Positions 1 through 12,175 are shown, counted from the first letter of the stretch. The stretch: 64,000 nt of DNA from Mytilus trossulus (GCF_036588685.1 NC_086374.1:31116886-31180885); one strand, 5' to 3'. The notes: generated from the sequence alone by a model not told the origin. Numbers and translations are program-made.

Positions 1-73
1 ATCAGAATAAAATGTACAAAATATTAAAAATCAGTATCAGTCAAATACAACCAATCACAGTTCCATGTCTTAA

Positions 74-873
74 CTATGAGCAATCCACAAATGTAACTTT
101 GAATAGAGGCGTCTTTAGTCCTTTCTTAAATAGTTCTAGCGATTGTTCATTTCGAAGATTTGTTGGAAGGCTATTCCACAGTGTCCCGGCCGCCACATCG
201 AACCTCCGTTCACCATACATTTTGGTCCTTGCATTTTTTGGCATCTCAATTAAAGAAGCATTTTCAGATTCCAACGATCGAGCTGGTTTTTAAAATGTAT
301 TAGATCACTAAGATACGAAGTGCAAGTTTATGCAAGGCTTTGAATGCATAAAGCAACAGTTTGTACTGGCATCGGAATTTGAATGGTAGCCAATGAAGAG
401 TCGTAAGTGTTGGAGTTATATGTTCAAACTTCTTTTTGCGGGTCACTAGTATGGCAGATGTGTTCTGTTGAAGTTTGGATAGACTCGAGGCATTCACACC
501 ATACATTAAAGCATTACCGTAATCAAATCGCGACGTAACAAGAGAGCATACAATAGTTTTGCAAGCGTCTTCCGTTAAATATGATCGAATCCGTCCTATG
601 TTACGAATTTGATGGAAACAAGATTTGGTTATTGCATTTGTCTGTTGCTGCATGCTGAGGGTTTGATCGAGAAAAACTCCAAGATTTCTAACACATGTAG
701 ATTCACTTAGTATAGTTCCGTCAAAATTCAGTTGTAACTTACTAAGACTTTTGACTTTGTGTTTTGGAGCAAAAACAATCAATTCGGTCTTCTCCTGATT
801 TAACTTCAACATATTTGTACACATCCAGGTTTTGATATCTTCCAAACAAGCTTCAAGCCGCTCGGTAATGTCA
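74..873 (-). pseudogene. 3' end of a non-LTR retrotransposon reverse transcriptase, broken
   Basis: Read on the minus strand, 845-300 encodes the late palm/thumb part of a LINE-type RT: a KLNQEKTELIVF block, a LGVFLDQTLS block, then LVTSRFDYGNALMYG, LQQNTSAILVTR and LTTLHWLPFKFRCQYKLLL. These are the conserved C-terminal blocks of CR1/L2/Jockey-like elements. The coding sense continues upstream of the first Met to about 873, and resumes after frame changes near 300-275 with FDVAAGTLWNSLPTNLR, the usual end of such ORFs. The element is therefore 5'-truncated and carries at least two frameshifts. It is a dead copy; the exact clade cannot be fixed by eye. Confidence 0.85.
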
Positions 874-1882
874 TCCCAGTTATCTTATGGCTATATTGTG
901 TGTATGTTTTTTTATATTTATATTTTAATATGATATTACTTTAATTCATTTAAAATGGTTCATTATTTGACTAAAATTTGCTTTGAAGTTTTTTCAATCA
1001 TTATCCACTTAGAATATTAAAAAAAATAACAATATCTGTTTTTATCTTTGCAGTACACGTTTTATTATGAACGTAATTTTTTACGATACAGAAGAAATTC
1101 ATTTAATGCTGTTGATATATTTCATGTCGATTTACTGTGCTTATCCAGTAACCTTTGGGATATCACAATAGCAATGTCAAAAACAGTTTACCAAATTGAC
1201 GTTTGAATCATTCTCTAACAAACTGATCAACTGGTAAAACATTTCAACAGATTGTTGAAGTGAAAGATTGTTAGTATGAAGTGAGTGCTGTGTTATAAAA
1301 AAAGTAATGCCTACCATCCAGCTCCAGTTAGTTGATGTCCTTATCGTGATTGACAAACAAAATAACGACTTACTATAATATAAGTCACGGATTTAGAAGG
1401 TTTTTATTTACTTTGACATTAAAACTTCTATCAAAAATAGATTTAATTAATAAATAGTTCAAACAGTGCTTTGTAGGTCAATATTGTGTAGCTTAATTTT
1501 CTAGTAGGGAGGTATTGTGTAAATATTATTTGAATAATATTTTCAACACGAGTTACTGATCTGCTGGCATTAAAGGGAAATAATTTTTATTAAGTGATGG
1601 TATATAAAAAATTTAATCAATGATACCAGGCATTTGGTTTTGCCTAAAAAGATTTTTCAATACAACGTGAACAAAAACAAAAAAAGGTCAAATTAGTATG
1701 AAATTGAAGAGCATTGAGGATACAAAATTAAGAAAGGTTTTGACAAAAACTGCTAATGAATTTTCTAATTATCGTTTGTAGAAAATCATTAGTACTTTGA
1801 ACAATTCAATCTATAGTTCAATCATTTCAATAAAAATTCATGTCAATATAGAATTGCTGAATACTGGGCTGGTGATAAATTG
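874..1882. other. No gene seen; left arm of an inverted duplication lies here
   Basis: AT-rich sequence without a coding signal. From about 1132 to about 1480 it matches, in reverse complement, 2818-3150. No other structure is evident. Confidence 0.5.
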
Positions 1883-2150
1883 AGCAACAGTAGTATACCG
1901 CTGTTCAAAACTCATTAACCGATGATAGAAAAAACAAATTCGGGTTACAAACGTAAACTGAGAGAAACGCATTAAATTTTACAGAACAACGACACAACAT
2001 TAAAAGGTTACACACACAGAAACGAACTAAGATGAAAATAACAAATATAACATCATAACTAAATACATGAATTTGGGATAGAAAAGTACCGTGATACGTC
2101 TTATAATAATGTGAATTCACACTCAAATATAAGTGGAAACAAACGACAAA
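1883..2150 (-). mobile_element. Family C: 3' tail of the Penelope-like RT element, minus orientation
   Basis: It matches, in reverse complement and for about 270 bp, the tail that follows the RT pseudogene at 7925-8197. Shared landmarks are GCAACAGTAGTATACCGCTG, the CGACACAACATTAAAA stretch and GTGAATTCACACTCAA. It is a 5'-truncated insertion lacking the RT. Confidence 0.75.
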
Positions 2151-2466
2151 AAGAAACACAACGTTTGAATGTCACAAACACAGAAAAGAACTATAATATA
2201 GCAATGGCCATATTCATGACTTGGCAAAGGACATTTTTTTTAAATGATACTATCTTAATATATTGATAGAGAAATGTTTATGATTTATAGAACTTTTACA
2301 TAATAACATTTTTATTTTGATGTTAACCATCTCAAAAATAAATTTCGGTTGTTTTTTTTCAGAACAGAGGATAAAAGTTTAATAATCAGAGATATAATGA
2401 CTTGTAAAAATAAATGAAGTTGATATAAACAAAAAAATCAGATTTAAAGGCAATGTAAATAAACTT

Positions 2467-2660
2467 ATCATAGATACCAGGATTAATTTTTGTATAGACG
2501 CCAGACGCGCGTTTCGTCTACAAAAGACTCATCAGTAACGAAAAAAGATTAAAAAAACAAATAAAGTACGAAGTTGGAGAGCAAAGTTGACGAAATTCCT
2601 AAAAGTTTTGTGAATTACAGCAAAGGTATCCATTTCTGAGGTAGAAAAGCCATAGTATTT
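2467..2660 (+). repeat. Family A dispersed repeat
   Basis: Begins at TCATAGATACCAGGATT and carries the core CCAGACGCGCGTTTCGTCTA followed by AAAGACTCATCAGTAACG. It then gives the usual accessory blocks: a tract similar to AAGTTGAAGAGCATTGAGGA, then CCTAAAAGTTTTG. It is one of about ten copies in the window, on both strands. It is probably a SINE or other non-autonomous element; the class is not resolved. Confidence 0.7.
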
Positions 2661-3335
2661 CAAAAATTTCAAATATTTGTAAATGGTTACTTTATAAATA
2701 TGACCAGATCAATGATAACTCATGTCAGCACATAATTATTTCCCCTCAATATTAGCAAATAAGTTGTTGATTTAGAAAAAAAATATCTAAATTACAATTA
2801 CGCACTTACTGTTTGAAAACAGAGCTATTTTCAAATATAATTTAAAAAATCTATTGATGATAGAAGTTTTTATGTCAAAGTTAGATCTTCTTAAACAGTG
2901 ACGCATATTAAAGTAATTCATTAATTTGTTTCACAGTAAAGACATCAACTAATTAAAGCTGGATGGTAAGTATTTCATTTTTAATTCAAAGTACTCACTT
3001 CAAACTAACAATCTTTCACTTGAGCAATCTGTTAAAATATATATTCAGTTGATTAGTTTATTGAAGAATGATTCAAACTGCTATTTGGTAGACTGTTTTA
3101 GCCATTGCTATTGTGATATCCCAAATGTTAATGGATAAGCACAGTAAAAAAAATCAGAAACTCCCAAATCCAAATATTTGAAAGCATAGGACGGATAAAA
3201 ACCGAAATATGTAAGGAACTATATGACAAGAAAAAAACAAAAAATATATATCAAATTCAATATATTGTAAGTTTTTTCTGAATGATCAAAACGTATAAGG
3301 AGTTTTGATGATGACATAAAAATAAGCCTATAATA

Positions 3336-3700
3336 TTCATTAGATATAGGCAGATGTGGTGTGAGTTCCAATGAGACAACTCTCCATCCAAATAACAATT
3401 TATAAAAGTAAACCAGTATAGGTCAATGTACGGCCTTCAACACGGAGCCTTGGCTCACACTGAACAATAAACTATTAAGGGCCCCAACATTACTAGTGTA
3501 AAACCATTCAAACGGGAAAACCAACGGTCAAATCTATACAAAATACGAAAAACAAGAAGCACATATAAATAACATAAACAAGCGACAACTACTGTTCATC
3601 AGATTCCTGACTTGGGACAGGTGCAAACATTTGCAGCGGGATTAAACGTTTTACTGGTACCAAACCTTCTCCCACTTTCTGAAACAATAGCATATTATCA
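3336..3700 (-). mobile_element. Family B retroelement 3' tail
   Basis: Contains CCAATGAGACAACTCTCCAT, GTACGGCCTTCAACACGGAG and, further on, CTTGGGACAGGTGCAAAC. Its reverse complement matches the + copy at 52060-52440, where the order is AAGTCAGGA...GAAGGCCGTAC...GTTGTCTCATTGGC. No RT is attached. Confidence 0.7.
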
Positions 3701-4244
3701 CAAGAAAGAAAAACACACGATAAAATATCAATTAGAAGGCTTAACTCAATCCAAAAAAGTAAATGAACACACTATGAACGAATAAATGTTTATTTGTTTG
3801 AAGGATCCAATACACCGTCTCATTTCACAGACCTTCCACTACAAAATTGAGAGTCCTGTATGAGGTCATGATATAAGGAATATTACAAAACTTAATGAGC
3901 TACTTTTTATCCTGGCTTTTTTCTTCGATCCACAGATGAACAACTTCAAACTAGAACATATAACAAATGTGATGATTTTCATCTTTTCTATTGTCAACAC
4001 TAAATTTTTCAGCAAAAACATACCTTATGCCCTGTCGATAGACAGCTTTCGAGTTCAATGGATTCCCGGCCGAAAATTTGGTTTTAGTGAACATCATTTG
4101 TGCGTTAAGGGGCTTCGGCATTTCCGTTTCATTGTTGAGTGAGTGCCGAGTGGTAGGAAAATTATTCCGCAAATTGAATTCTAACATTTGTCTTTCAGCA
4201 CTGCTGTCATTAGGGAATTGTGATTAAGCATCTACAGAACAAAT

Positions 4245-4530
4245 ATTATTTCTAGTTAATCCCGCACAATGACGATCACTCGCGTTTCGTCTAAAAAAGA
4301 CTCATCAGTGATGCTCATATCAAAATATTTATTAAGCCAAACAAGTACAAAGTTATAGAGTATTGAGGAGCCAAAATTCCAAAAAGCTGTGCCAAATACG
4401 GCTAAGGTAATTTATGCCTGGGATAAGAAAGTCCTTAGTGATTCGAAAAATTTTCGTAGACAAGAAATTTATAAAAATGACCACATTATTGATATTCATG
4501 TCAACACCGAAGTGTTAATCTCGATTAATT
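4245..4530 (+). repeat. Family A dispersed repeat
   Basis: Core CGCGTTTCGTCT then AAAGACTCATCAGTGATGCT, followed by the CCAAACAAGTACAAAGTT block and the ATTTATGCCTGGGATAAGAA block. The open frame at 4389-4601 lies entirely in repeat sequence and is not a gene. Confidence 0.7.
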
Positions 4531-4609
4531 GTATACCAAAAGATACGAAACAGAACTACAAACTACTTTACTCTACGAATCAGTATTTCAATGAGATTTA
4601 AGATAACAG

Positions 4610-5950
4610 TTTTTAAACATACTCAACCGTTTTTAAATTACTCAATATGTCTTTATAAATAATGCTTTCAAATCATTCTACAATATTTTCATTGCTTTTT
4701 ATTCATTCACTTTAAAAAAAAAATTAAAAAAATACGCCATAAAATTTGTTTTTGAAGCAGCGAGTCGGTTCAATCATGATACTTTAGTATGTCTCATTGT
4801 TTACATGACTAAAAGATTCACATTTTTTTAATGACCAAACAGTATCTTACATTAATTATTGTGTTTAACTATACCGACAATTCAATTACAATGTTTTTAT
4901 AAGTTTGCGTATAAATAATGACATTTCATCACAAATCAATATAATCAATATATGTAAATTTGAATGACAGTTAATGAAAACATGTTGTAACACTATGCCC
5001 ACGTCCATATAAACTCATCATATGGTTCTTGTATGTAGACAATTATTACTGCAACCGGAGTATAAAGTACATTATGTAATTGTTTAAAAGATTTGTTTTT
5101 ACAATTCGTTTTTATGTTAAACAAAGATTGATGAATATGAAATTCACTACACATGATAAAGTTTGGTCATAATTTTTTCATACTAACACTTATGATATAT
5201 TTGTCTGTCATGTTTTTTGTTTGTTTTTGTTTTTTATTTGAGTACATCATTGCGTACCTCGGCTTTCTCTGAAGATAACAGCTTTTATTGAAATTACAAA
5301 TTCCCATAAACACAATTTTCACATTTGGTTAAAAAAAAAATACTTAAAAATGATATAACTTTGTGTTAGAACCGTTTTTCAAGATTGAAAATCAGTCTAT
5401 TATGTTCCTCAATTTTATTCTCTTTTTCAAAGCACAATACGGAAAAGTCCATTTTTATTTTCATTAATTGTAAATAGACATTACAAATTTCCATCAAAGC
5501 GTTGAGATAACGATTTGTTTAACTTAGTTCAATTCACTTCTCGGTTTAATACATTTTACAGTTCTTATTGAAAGGGCATTAGCTACGTGATATATTTTTT
5601 TTAATCATTAATGAAAGTGTAATAGTTTAGGGAAATAATGATTTGCTTTTAGCTGTTTGGTTTAATTTTGTCAAACATTGTTGATTGGTTATGCACTTGC
5701 AAGAGAGTAATTTGACCTCATTGAACCCATTTCATGTGACCTTTCAATTACACACCTTCGCTGCATATGAATTACGCTTGAAAAGAAAAGAATATCAACA
5801 TGTAAAGCGAAATAAGGATTAACCATTTAACCCATCCCTCAGACTAGCTAATGAATTTAATTGAAGTTGATATGAGTCGCAGTTACTTCAGGGAAAAAAT
5901 CTGATTATTTAATTTCACATTCAGATATATTGGTGATGATATATTCATTA
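4610..5950. other. No gene seen
   Basis: Very AT-rich, with short poly-A and poly-T tracts and many stops in all frames. No repeat family was recognised. Confidence 0.5.
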
Positions 5951-5962
5951 ACAATATAAACT

Positions 5963-6325
5963 GAGCGTCACTGATGAGTCTTATGTACACGAAACGCGCG
6001 TTTGGCGTATCAAAATATTATCCTGGTATCTTTGGTATTTACACCACTGGGTCGATGCCACTGCTGGTAGACGTTTCTTCCTCGATAGTATCACTTGACA
6101 GTGTTGAAATGCATATCAATTTTATTATTATATTTATAAATTTCCTGTTACAAAACGATGGATTTTTCGAAAAACTGTGGATTTTTTTATCCCAGGAATA
6201 GATTACCTTAGCACAACTTTTTGAAATTTTAAGTCCTCAATGCTCTTCAATGTTGTACTTGTTTGGCTTTAAAACTTTTTTTATCTGAACGTCACTTATA
6301 AGTCTTATGTAGACATGTTGTCTCA
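5963..6325 (-). repeat. Two family A fragments in minus orientation
   Basis: 5965-6040 gives AGCGTCACTGATGAGTCTTA and then GAAACGCGCGTTTGGCG. It continues into CCACTGGGTCGATGCC, also seen in the 8.5 kb repeats. 6190-6325 gives a second set of family A blocks (CAATGCTCTTCAATGTTGTA, then GTCACTTATAAGTCTTATG). The two fragments abut the RT pseudogene. Confidence 0.6.
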
Positions 6326-7870
6326 ACTTATCAATTTTCTACAAGTTGAGACAACTTTTGTCGAAGGGTCCGAAATACAGAGAGCCACAGCCAATCAATT
6401 GGAAGCAGAACTTCAAACTACTAATGAATTCTGTCGAGGGTTATGCAAAAGACTGGGCAAAACGAGAAAAGGTTGAGGTTGACACTCTTTCGGAGTGGGT
6501 AAAATCAGTGAGGTCATTGATTCAGATTAGAATAAGTAAGCTTAAAGGTTGGAAATACTACATATACACTAAGAACGCTTACGAAGCAAGAGATCCTGGA
6601 TAACCACAAATCGGTTCTAATCTCCTTTGGTGTTCATCCAAAGGATGAAGACCAGGATCTTCCTTCCTTATACTGAATTCCTAAGCTTCGCAAAAATCCT
6701 TATAAGGAAAGTTATATTGCAGGTTCTTCCAAGTGTTCTACTAAACCCCTTTTTAAAGTTCTTTCTGCCATACTCACTGCAGTCAAAGAAGGACTTCAGA
6801 GATATTCCGAAACGGCATATTCAAGAAGTGGTGTTTATTAGATGTGTACTGAAAAATTCAAAAGAGTTATTGTTAAATTTACAATCTCAATTATTTCAAC
6901 ATTGAACCAACATCAAAACCTTTGATTTTTCAACTCTTTTTACCACTATTCCACATACTTAACTCAAAACTCGACTGAAAGAACTCGTCATCTCATGTTT
7001 CTTTAACAAATAGGGCACTAGACGTTTTAAATAACTGCTTTTGGGCTTGAATTCAGCTTACTTTGTGAAAAATCATACAGAGTCAAGGAAAATATATACC
7101 GACCAGGATATCAAAGTCATACTGGACTTTTTAATTGACAACATATTTTTTGAATTTGGATATTTGGTCTTCCAACACACTATTGGAATCCCAATGGGTA
7201 CTAATTGCGCTCCTCTACTTGCAGATTTGTATTTATATTCGTATGAAGCAGAATTTGACAAGGGCTTGTACAGAAAGGAGAAAAGAAATAAGCCCAGTCT
7301 TTTAATTTCACTTTTCGGCATATTAATGATGTACTGTCTCTTAATAATAATAGATTCAGTGATCACTTACGTTTAATATGTCCAAGTGAAATTAAAATTT
7401 AAGATACTACCGACACAGATAAATGTGCTTCATTTTATAGACCTTTTTCCTCGAAATGACTACTAATATATTTTTTAAATTGTTATTTGGATGGAGAGTT
7501 GTCTCATTGGCACTCACACCACATCTTCCTATATCTAGCTAATTGTAGGTTGAATACCAAAATTTATGACAAACGCGATGATTTTTATTTTCCTACAGTC
7601 AACTTTCCATTCTTGTGTAGCAACATCCCAGCGGCAACAGCATATGGAATATATGTGTCTCAATTGATACATTACTTTAGAGCTAGCTCAAATTACGCTG
7701 ATTTTGTTGAATGAGGAATACTGCTTTCTCAAAAGTTGCTAAGACAGGGCTATGAACCAATCAAATTAAGGTCATCACTAAAGAAATTTTACGGTCGCCA
7801 TCATGAGCTGATTGAACATTGTGACGAAAGTGTGTCAGAAATCATATCTGATATTCTTCCTCAGTCATAA
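6315..7870 (+). pseudogene. Penelope-like (PLE-type) reverse transcriptase, nearly full length but dead
   Basis: Successive + strand frames give the RT in order. They are the N-terminal block LLSKGPKYREPQPINWKQNF (6340-6400), a WVKSVRSLI block, the SFGVHPKDEDQDLPSLY finger block with a stop replacing the Trp of the usual YWIPKLHK (about 6690), and KCSTKPLFKVLSAILTAVK. After these come TFDFSTLFTTIPHT, GIPMGTNCAPLLADLYLYSY (7186-7246), a catalytic-box region reading RHINDVLSLNNNRF, TKIYDKRDDFYFP (7560), ATAYGIYVSQLIHY, and a C-terminal SLKKFYGRHHELIEH block with a stop near 7868. The normal YxDD is HIND, there are several stops and frameshifts, and a ~90 bp foreign repeat splits the ORF at about 7455-7545. 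PLE assignment is from memory of this family in bivalves; RT identity is firm. Confidence 0.85.
7455..7545 (+). mobile_element. Family B 3' terminus inserted in the RT pseudogene
   Basis: The sequence from TTTTTTAAATTGTTATTTGG to CACCACATCTTCCTATATCT is the extreme 3' end of family B, as at 52310-52375. RT homology stops just before it and resumes just after at CRLNTKIYDKRDD. This is a severely 5'-truncated retro-insertion. Confidence 0.7.
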
Positions 7871-7924
7871 TAACCTTCCATCATTACCGAACTGAACAAA
7901 GAAATAACACGACGTTTGTTTCCT

Positions 7925-8197
7925 CTTATAATTGAGTGTGAATTCACATTATTATAAGACGTGTCACGGTACTTTTCTATCCCAAATTCATGTATTTAGT
8001 TTTGATGTTATATTTGTTATTTTCATCGGATTTTGTCTAATGCTTAGTCCGTTTCTGTGTGTGTTACATTTTAATGTTGTGTCGCTGTTCTCTAATGTTT
8101 AATGCGTTTCCCTCAGTTTTAGTTTGTAACCCGGATTTGTTTTTTTCTATCGATTTAAGAGTTTGAAACAGCGGTATACTACTGTTGCCTTTTTTTT
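7925..8197 (+). mobile_element. Family C: 3' tail belonging to the adjacent RT element
   Basis: It follows the RT stop by about 55 bp in the same orientation and ends at CGGTATACTACTGTTGCC. All other family C copies in the window (1.9, 11.5, 14.0, 22.6, 23.4, 45.9, 60.0, 60.8 kb) lack RT sequence and are opposite in orientation. This copy therefore identifies family C as the 3' untranslated tail of the PLE-like element. Confidence 0.7.
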
Positions 8198-8399
8198 ATA
8201 AAACGTCGCTAGTGTCTGAAAAGTTGATGAACCAGGATTAGGTCAAAGAACGTCTCGTCCTTTATCTTAAACAAAATACCAAGACCTTGTTGATTTACAT
8301 TCCGTACCAACTTCACAAATAACAGATGATGGTATTGGTGTTGTTTATCATCATGATTAGGCGTTATAGTGTTCTTTCATTTGTCTGTGTAATATCATT

Positions 8400-8930
8400 T
8401 ACGGTACATTTTGTAACAGCAAGTTAAAATAACACAAGTAAAATCCGTATTTTCATGCCAATACCGAAGTACTGGCTACTGATACCCTCGTGGACTAACA
8501 GTCCACCAGCAGAGGCATCGACCCAGTGGTAGTAAAAACATTAACGGTACCAATGTTCTTGCACCAGATTCGCATTTCGACAATAAATGTCTCTTCAGTG
8601 ATGCTCGTGACCAAAATATTATGAAATCCAAAGCTTATATAAAATGTGAAGAGTTATAATCCAAAATGTCAAAAAAGTGAAGCCAAATCCGGGAAAGGAA
8701 TCAGAGCCTTGCATGATGGAGATACATTCCTTAATTTATAATAATTTCTAACATTTTTTAACAGCAAATTTAAATAAAACAAAAAAAATCCGTATTTGCA
8801 TGCCAGTACCAAAGTACTGGCTACTGGGCTGGTGATACCCTCGGGGACTAACAGTCCACCAGCAGAGGCATTGACCCAGTTGAAGTAATAACATTAACGG
8901 TACCAATATTCTTGCACCAGATAAATTACT
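8400..8930. repeat. Duplicated repeat block (8440-8640 and 8785-8930)
   Basis: Both copies carry GTACTGGCTACTG, GGACTAACAGTCCACCAGCA, a CATTAACGGTACCAAT stretch and TTCTTGCACCAGAT. The first continues into ATAAATGTCTCTTCAGTGAT, a variant of the family A core (variant A2, seen again at 26.2 and 49.4 kb). The hairpin-like ACTAACAGTCCACCAGCAG segment is conserved in both. Confidence 0.6.
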
Positions 8931-10325
8931 AACTTTTGACGTGCCTGGGTATATATTATGCATCCCACCGATGTTTTGTTGTGCAGCGGTCAATTTCATT
9001 TTTTTTTTGTATTCTTGTCTTTCATGTTCTTTGATGTATCTATTTTGTTTTTCTTTGTTGACATACTTGTTTGTTTTTATGGCGATTATGATTAAAACGA
9101 AGTTTTGACAGAAATGTTGACAGATTAACACTTTTTTTATGAAATTTCACGTTCTATATCTGTTTATCTTCATCACACATTGTGTTGTCAATATAATGCA
9201 ATTTTATGCAACTGTCATACGATTAAGAGGTTTTGCTGCTAGCTATAAAACCAGGTTTCACCTGACATTTTCTACATAAAGCAATGCATGAAGTAAGTAA
9301 AGAATATGACCGTTGTTATTCATTAGTTAAATGTGTTTGAGATTTTGGTTTTCAACTTTGATTCGGGTCCTTCCAATTTTATTTCTCCTTAGGGTTCGGT
9401 ATTTTTGTTTTATTAATCTTTATGTTTAAATGCCAGAGTTCGATTTGCATGTTCCAGGTGGACAATTAGCTCTAACCCAATGCTTAGCGAGATGTTACCA
9501 AGACCGATCAAAAAAATATAATTTAAAGGACAATTTATTGAACTGAGCTGTGCATAAATATTAGACAAGCAATCGAAAATCTACAGTTAAACCACATTAT
9601 TCTCAACGTAATTTCAATTAATAAGATTTTGCATACATATGTCATATTTTTGGTTTTCTTCGTGCAATTTTATAAGTTTAAAGTCTTTGTTTTCCACGAC
9701 ATTGTCTACTGGTTCAATCTTTAGTTTTAGAAAACAACATGTAAATAAACCACATGATCACATCAAATTAAAGAAAACTAAAATTTTAAACATATTTTCA
9801 GTGAGTGGATTGTTATTCTAAAACATGCTGTACTCAAGTCATACAATGCATCAAAATTGATTTTAAACATTTTAAACTTGCTTTCTAAATAAATAAAAAT
9901 AGTGCATAAAATAGACAAATTATTTACAATTGACATAGAGAACATCTAAACATATAGAGATCAACATACCATTGAATATATACAATAATTTACAGAAAGC
10001 AGTTAAGGTCAGTTGACCTGATAAACTTTTAAATATTAACTTTTTAATATTGTTAATATAATAAACCAATTAGTATCGATGTCGTTTTAAATTCAAATTT
10101 GCCTATTTCATAAATTTTGTTGTTGGAGATGTATCCGTGGATACCGTTGAAAAAATTGCTCTTCTGATGCTTTTTGCATTACAGTACGTAAGTGACTAAA
10201 AATGGGTGCTGTGCAAATTTGATGCAAACTTGCTAAAGCCCATGATATTTTTTTTCTTTGGTTTCAACACAAACAAACCAGTCATATTTTTTTTTGTAAA
10301 TCAATGATTCTACTCGGGACTAGAT
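8931..10325. other. No gene seen; weak family G fragment at 9330-9430
   Basis: AT-rich DNA. A stretch reading CTTAGGGTTCGGTATTTTTG resembles the family G tail. The open frames are low-complexity and unconvincing. Confidence 0.4.
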
Positions 10326-10327
10326 TT

Positions 10328-10532
10328 ACTAAGGCTTTTCTACCTCAGGCATAGAAACATTAGCTGTATTTGGCAAAACTTTTAGGAATTTTGGTCCTCC
10401 AGGCTCTTCAACTTCGTACTTTATTTGGCCTTTTTAACTTTTTTCGATTCAAGCGTCACTGATGAGTCTTTTGTGGACGAAACGCGCGTCTGGTGTATAT
10501 ACTAAATTTAGTCCTGGTATCTATGATCAGTT
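10328..10532 (-). repeat. Family A dispersed repeat, complete-looking
   Basis: Minus-strand copy running from TTTTCTACCTCAGGCATAGA through CTCTTCAACTTCGTACTTTA, then the core GCGTCACTGATGAGTCTTTT and GACGAAACGCGCGTCTGG, to CCTGGTATCTATGATCAG. All the blocks are present in the reverse of their order in the + copies. Confidence 0.75.
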
Positions 10533-11149
10533 TATTTACTACGCATCTGCATGCCATGGACATATTCTGTACTTCTCTTTCATTTGTTTTTCGATAATTA
10601 TTTTTGATTTTCCGTCTTCTTTTATTGTTTATTGTATGTCCCTTAAATGTATTTTGGAACAAGCCTGAATGTGTTTCGAAAGATTTGAAACTTTCGGTCT
10701 TTGATCTATTCAAAATACATAATAAAAAATATGCTGCATGTTTAACGTACTTGATATGAAATTCACCATAGTTTACCTGTAATTAAAAGTGCAATGGTGC
10801 ATGCCATCGTTAGTTCAGTATCAAGTATATTAATCAAATGCAAAATGTTAAATTTTAGAAACATAGAATAATATTTTTTTGCGCCGGACTACTAATCACT
10901 TTCTGTCGTGATTTCGATACCAGAACTAAATTCATTTTGAAAACATCAATTCGATTTTTGGATGACAATTTTTCTGTGGAAAAAGATAATCGTTTGGCTG
11001 TGTGATGACTAGAAGGATGTATTTAGACGGGTTAACATATATACTCTCAACGTTTTCATTGACGTGTGGTAAGTAGTATTTAAAAAAAAAGAAAAAAAGT
11101 ATGAATACAATTTAAATAAATCGTATAGTATTGTTTTAATCATAACATA

Positions 11150-11290
11150 TTGAAAGAGCTTGAAAGTTTCCATGTTATACATTGTTGTCCATTCGTTTTT
11201 TATCTGTTTTGTCATTTGATTTTGCCATGATTAGGGACTTTTCGATTTGATTTTCCTCTGAGTTCAGTATTTTTGTGATTTTGCTTTTGA
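11150..11290 (+). mobile_element. Family G tail fragment
   Basis: TTGTTGTCCATTCG, TGCCATGATTAGGGACTTTT and GAGTTCAGTATTTTTGTGAT match the copy at 21240-21362. It is a short retroelement-tail-like fragment. Confidence 0.5.
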
Positions 11291-11451
11291 ATATAAATCT
11301 TGGAATGAGTTTATGTGCTATTGTAAAAGAGTTGGTTGAATTTATGTTAAAAGAACATGAAATTTATTGTGAACCTTCTTTCTTTAAAACACCTTTACAG
11401 TGAATGTGCGAAATGGCGTAATAAAACAAATTCTTGTATATAAAATGAGAA

Positions 11452-11545
11452 ACAGTAGTATACAAATTTTCAAAAGTCATAAATCGATTAAGAGAAAACA
11501 AATCTGTGTTACAGACCAAAATCGAGGGAAACACATCTACTACAA
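11452..11545 (-). mobile_element. Family C fragment
   Basis: AACAGTAGTATACAAATTTT, then ATAAATCGATTAAGAGAAAA and a GAGGGAAACACATC stretch match the start of the family C tail in minus orientation. The overlapping open frames on both strands are repeat artefacts. Confidence 0.55.
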
Positions 11546-11924
11546 GAGGAAAACAAAGGAACAACAGGAACGATAGGAACACTGTGCAACAAACAAACGC
11601 CAACAAACATAGCAACGAACTTTTTGATAACAACTGTCCCTTTGTTCAAATACACACAAAGTTCAATTACTTTGCTACCATTAAATATTTTACTTCTTAT
11701 CAATTCAATTCGGGCTACTATTGTTTCACGTGATAAATATGAATAAAAGATATGATATGTGGTATAATTTTCAGCTGGCAACTAGCAAAGTTGGTGTTAT
11801 CAACTATATTTTATCATAAGGGTTTCAACATTAAGTTTTTCTATAATATATAGTCGGCTATAAATGCTGCGACATTATAAAATGTGAAACAATTTAAATA
11901 TAATATACATATGTTTATTGGAAA

Positions 11925-12175
11925 AAGAAACAAGACACCCCAAGGCCACCAATGGGTTTTCAACGCAGCGAGAAAATCCCGCGCCCCAAGACAATGATGT
12001 ATACTCGTTTAGCCAAAAATTTAAAGTTAAAAAACAAATTGACAAAACACATATTCCATTCAATAAACACTGACAACCACTAAATTACTGGCTCTGTACT
12101 AGGTAAAGTGACATAATGTATGTGGCGGGCTAAAACATGTTTGCAAACGATGAAAACTGCTATATCCTGTAACGG
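11925..12175 (-). mobile_element. Retroelement 3' tail related to family E/B
   Basis: GCAGCGAGAAAATCCCGC and, later, GGCGGGCTAAAACATG parallel the family E copy at 36.8-37.0 kb (GTAGCGAGAAATTCCCGCAC ... GGCGGGGTTAAACATG). It is diverged. Confidence 0.45.

Larger units (their letters stand above)
1132..3150. repeat. Large diverged inverted duplication (arms 1132-1480 and 2818-3150)
   Basis: The left arm begins TTTACTGTGCTTATCC and soon reads GGGATATCACAATAGCAATG. The right arm ends with the complements, CATTGCTATTGTGATATCCC and GGATAAGCACAGTAAA. Shared blocks continue inward (CCATCCAGCT/AGCTGGATGG, the GTTGATGTC/GACATCAAC stretch, ACTTCTATCA/TGATAGAAGT), with indels. The interior holds a family C tail and a family A repeat, so it is probably an old foldback element or an inverted duplication later hit by insertions. 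Confidence 0.65.

Noticed and set aside
11364..11781. Overlapping open frames on both strands
   Set aside because: They are largely derived from a family C tail fragment and lack domains.
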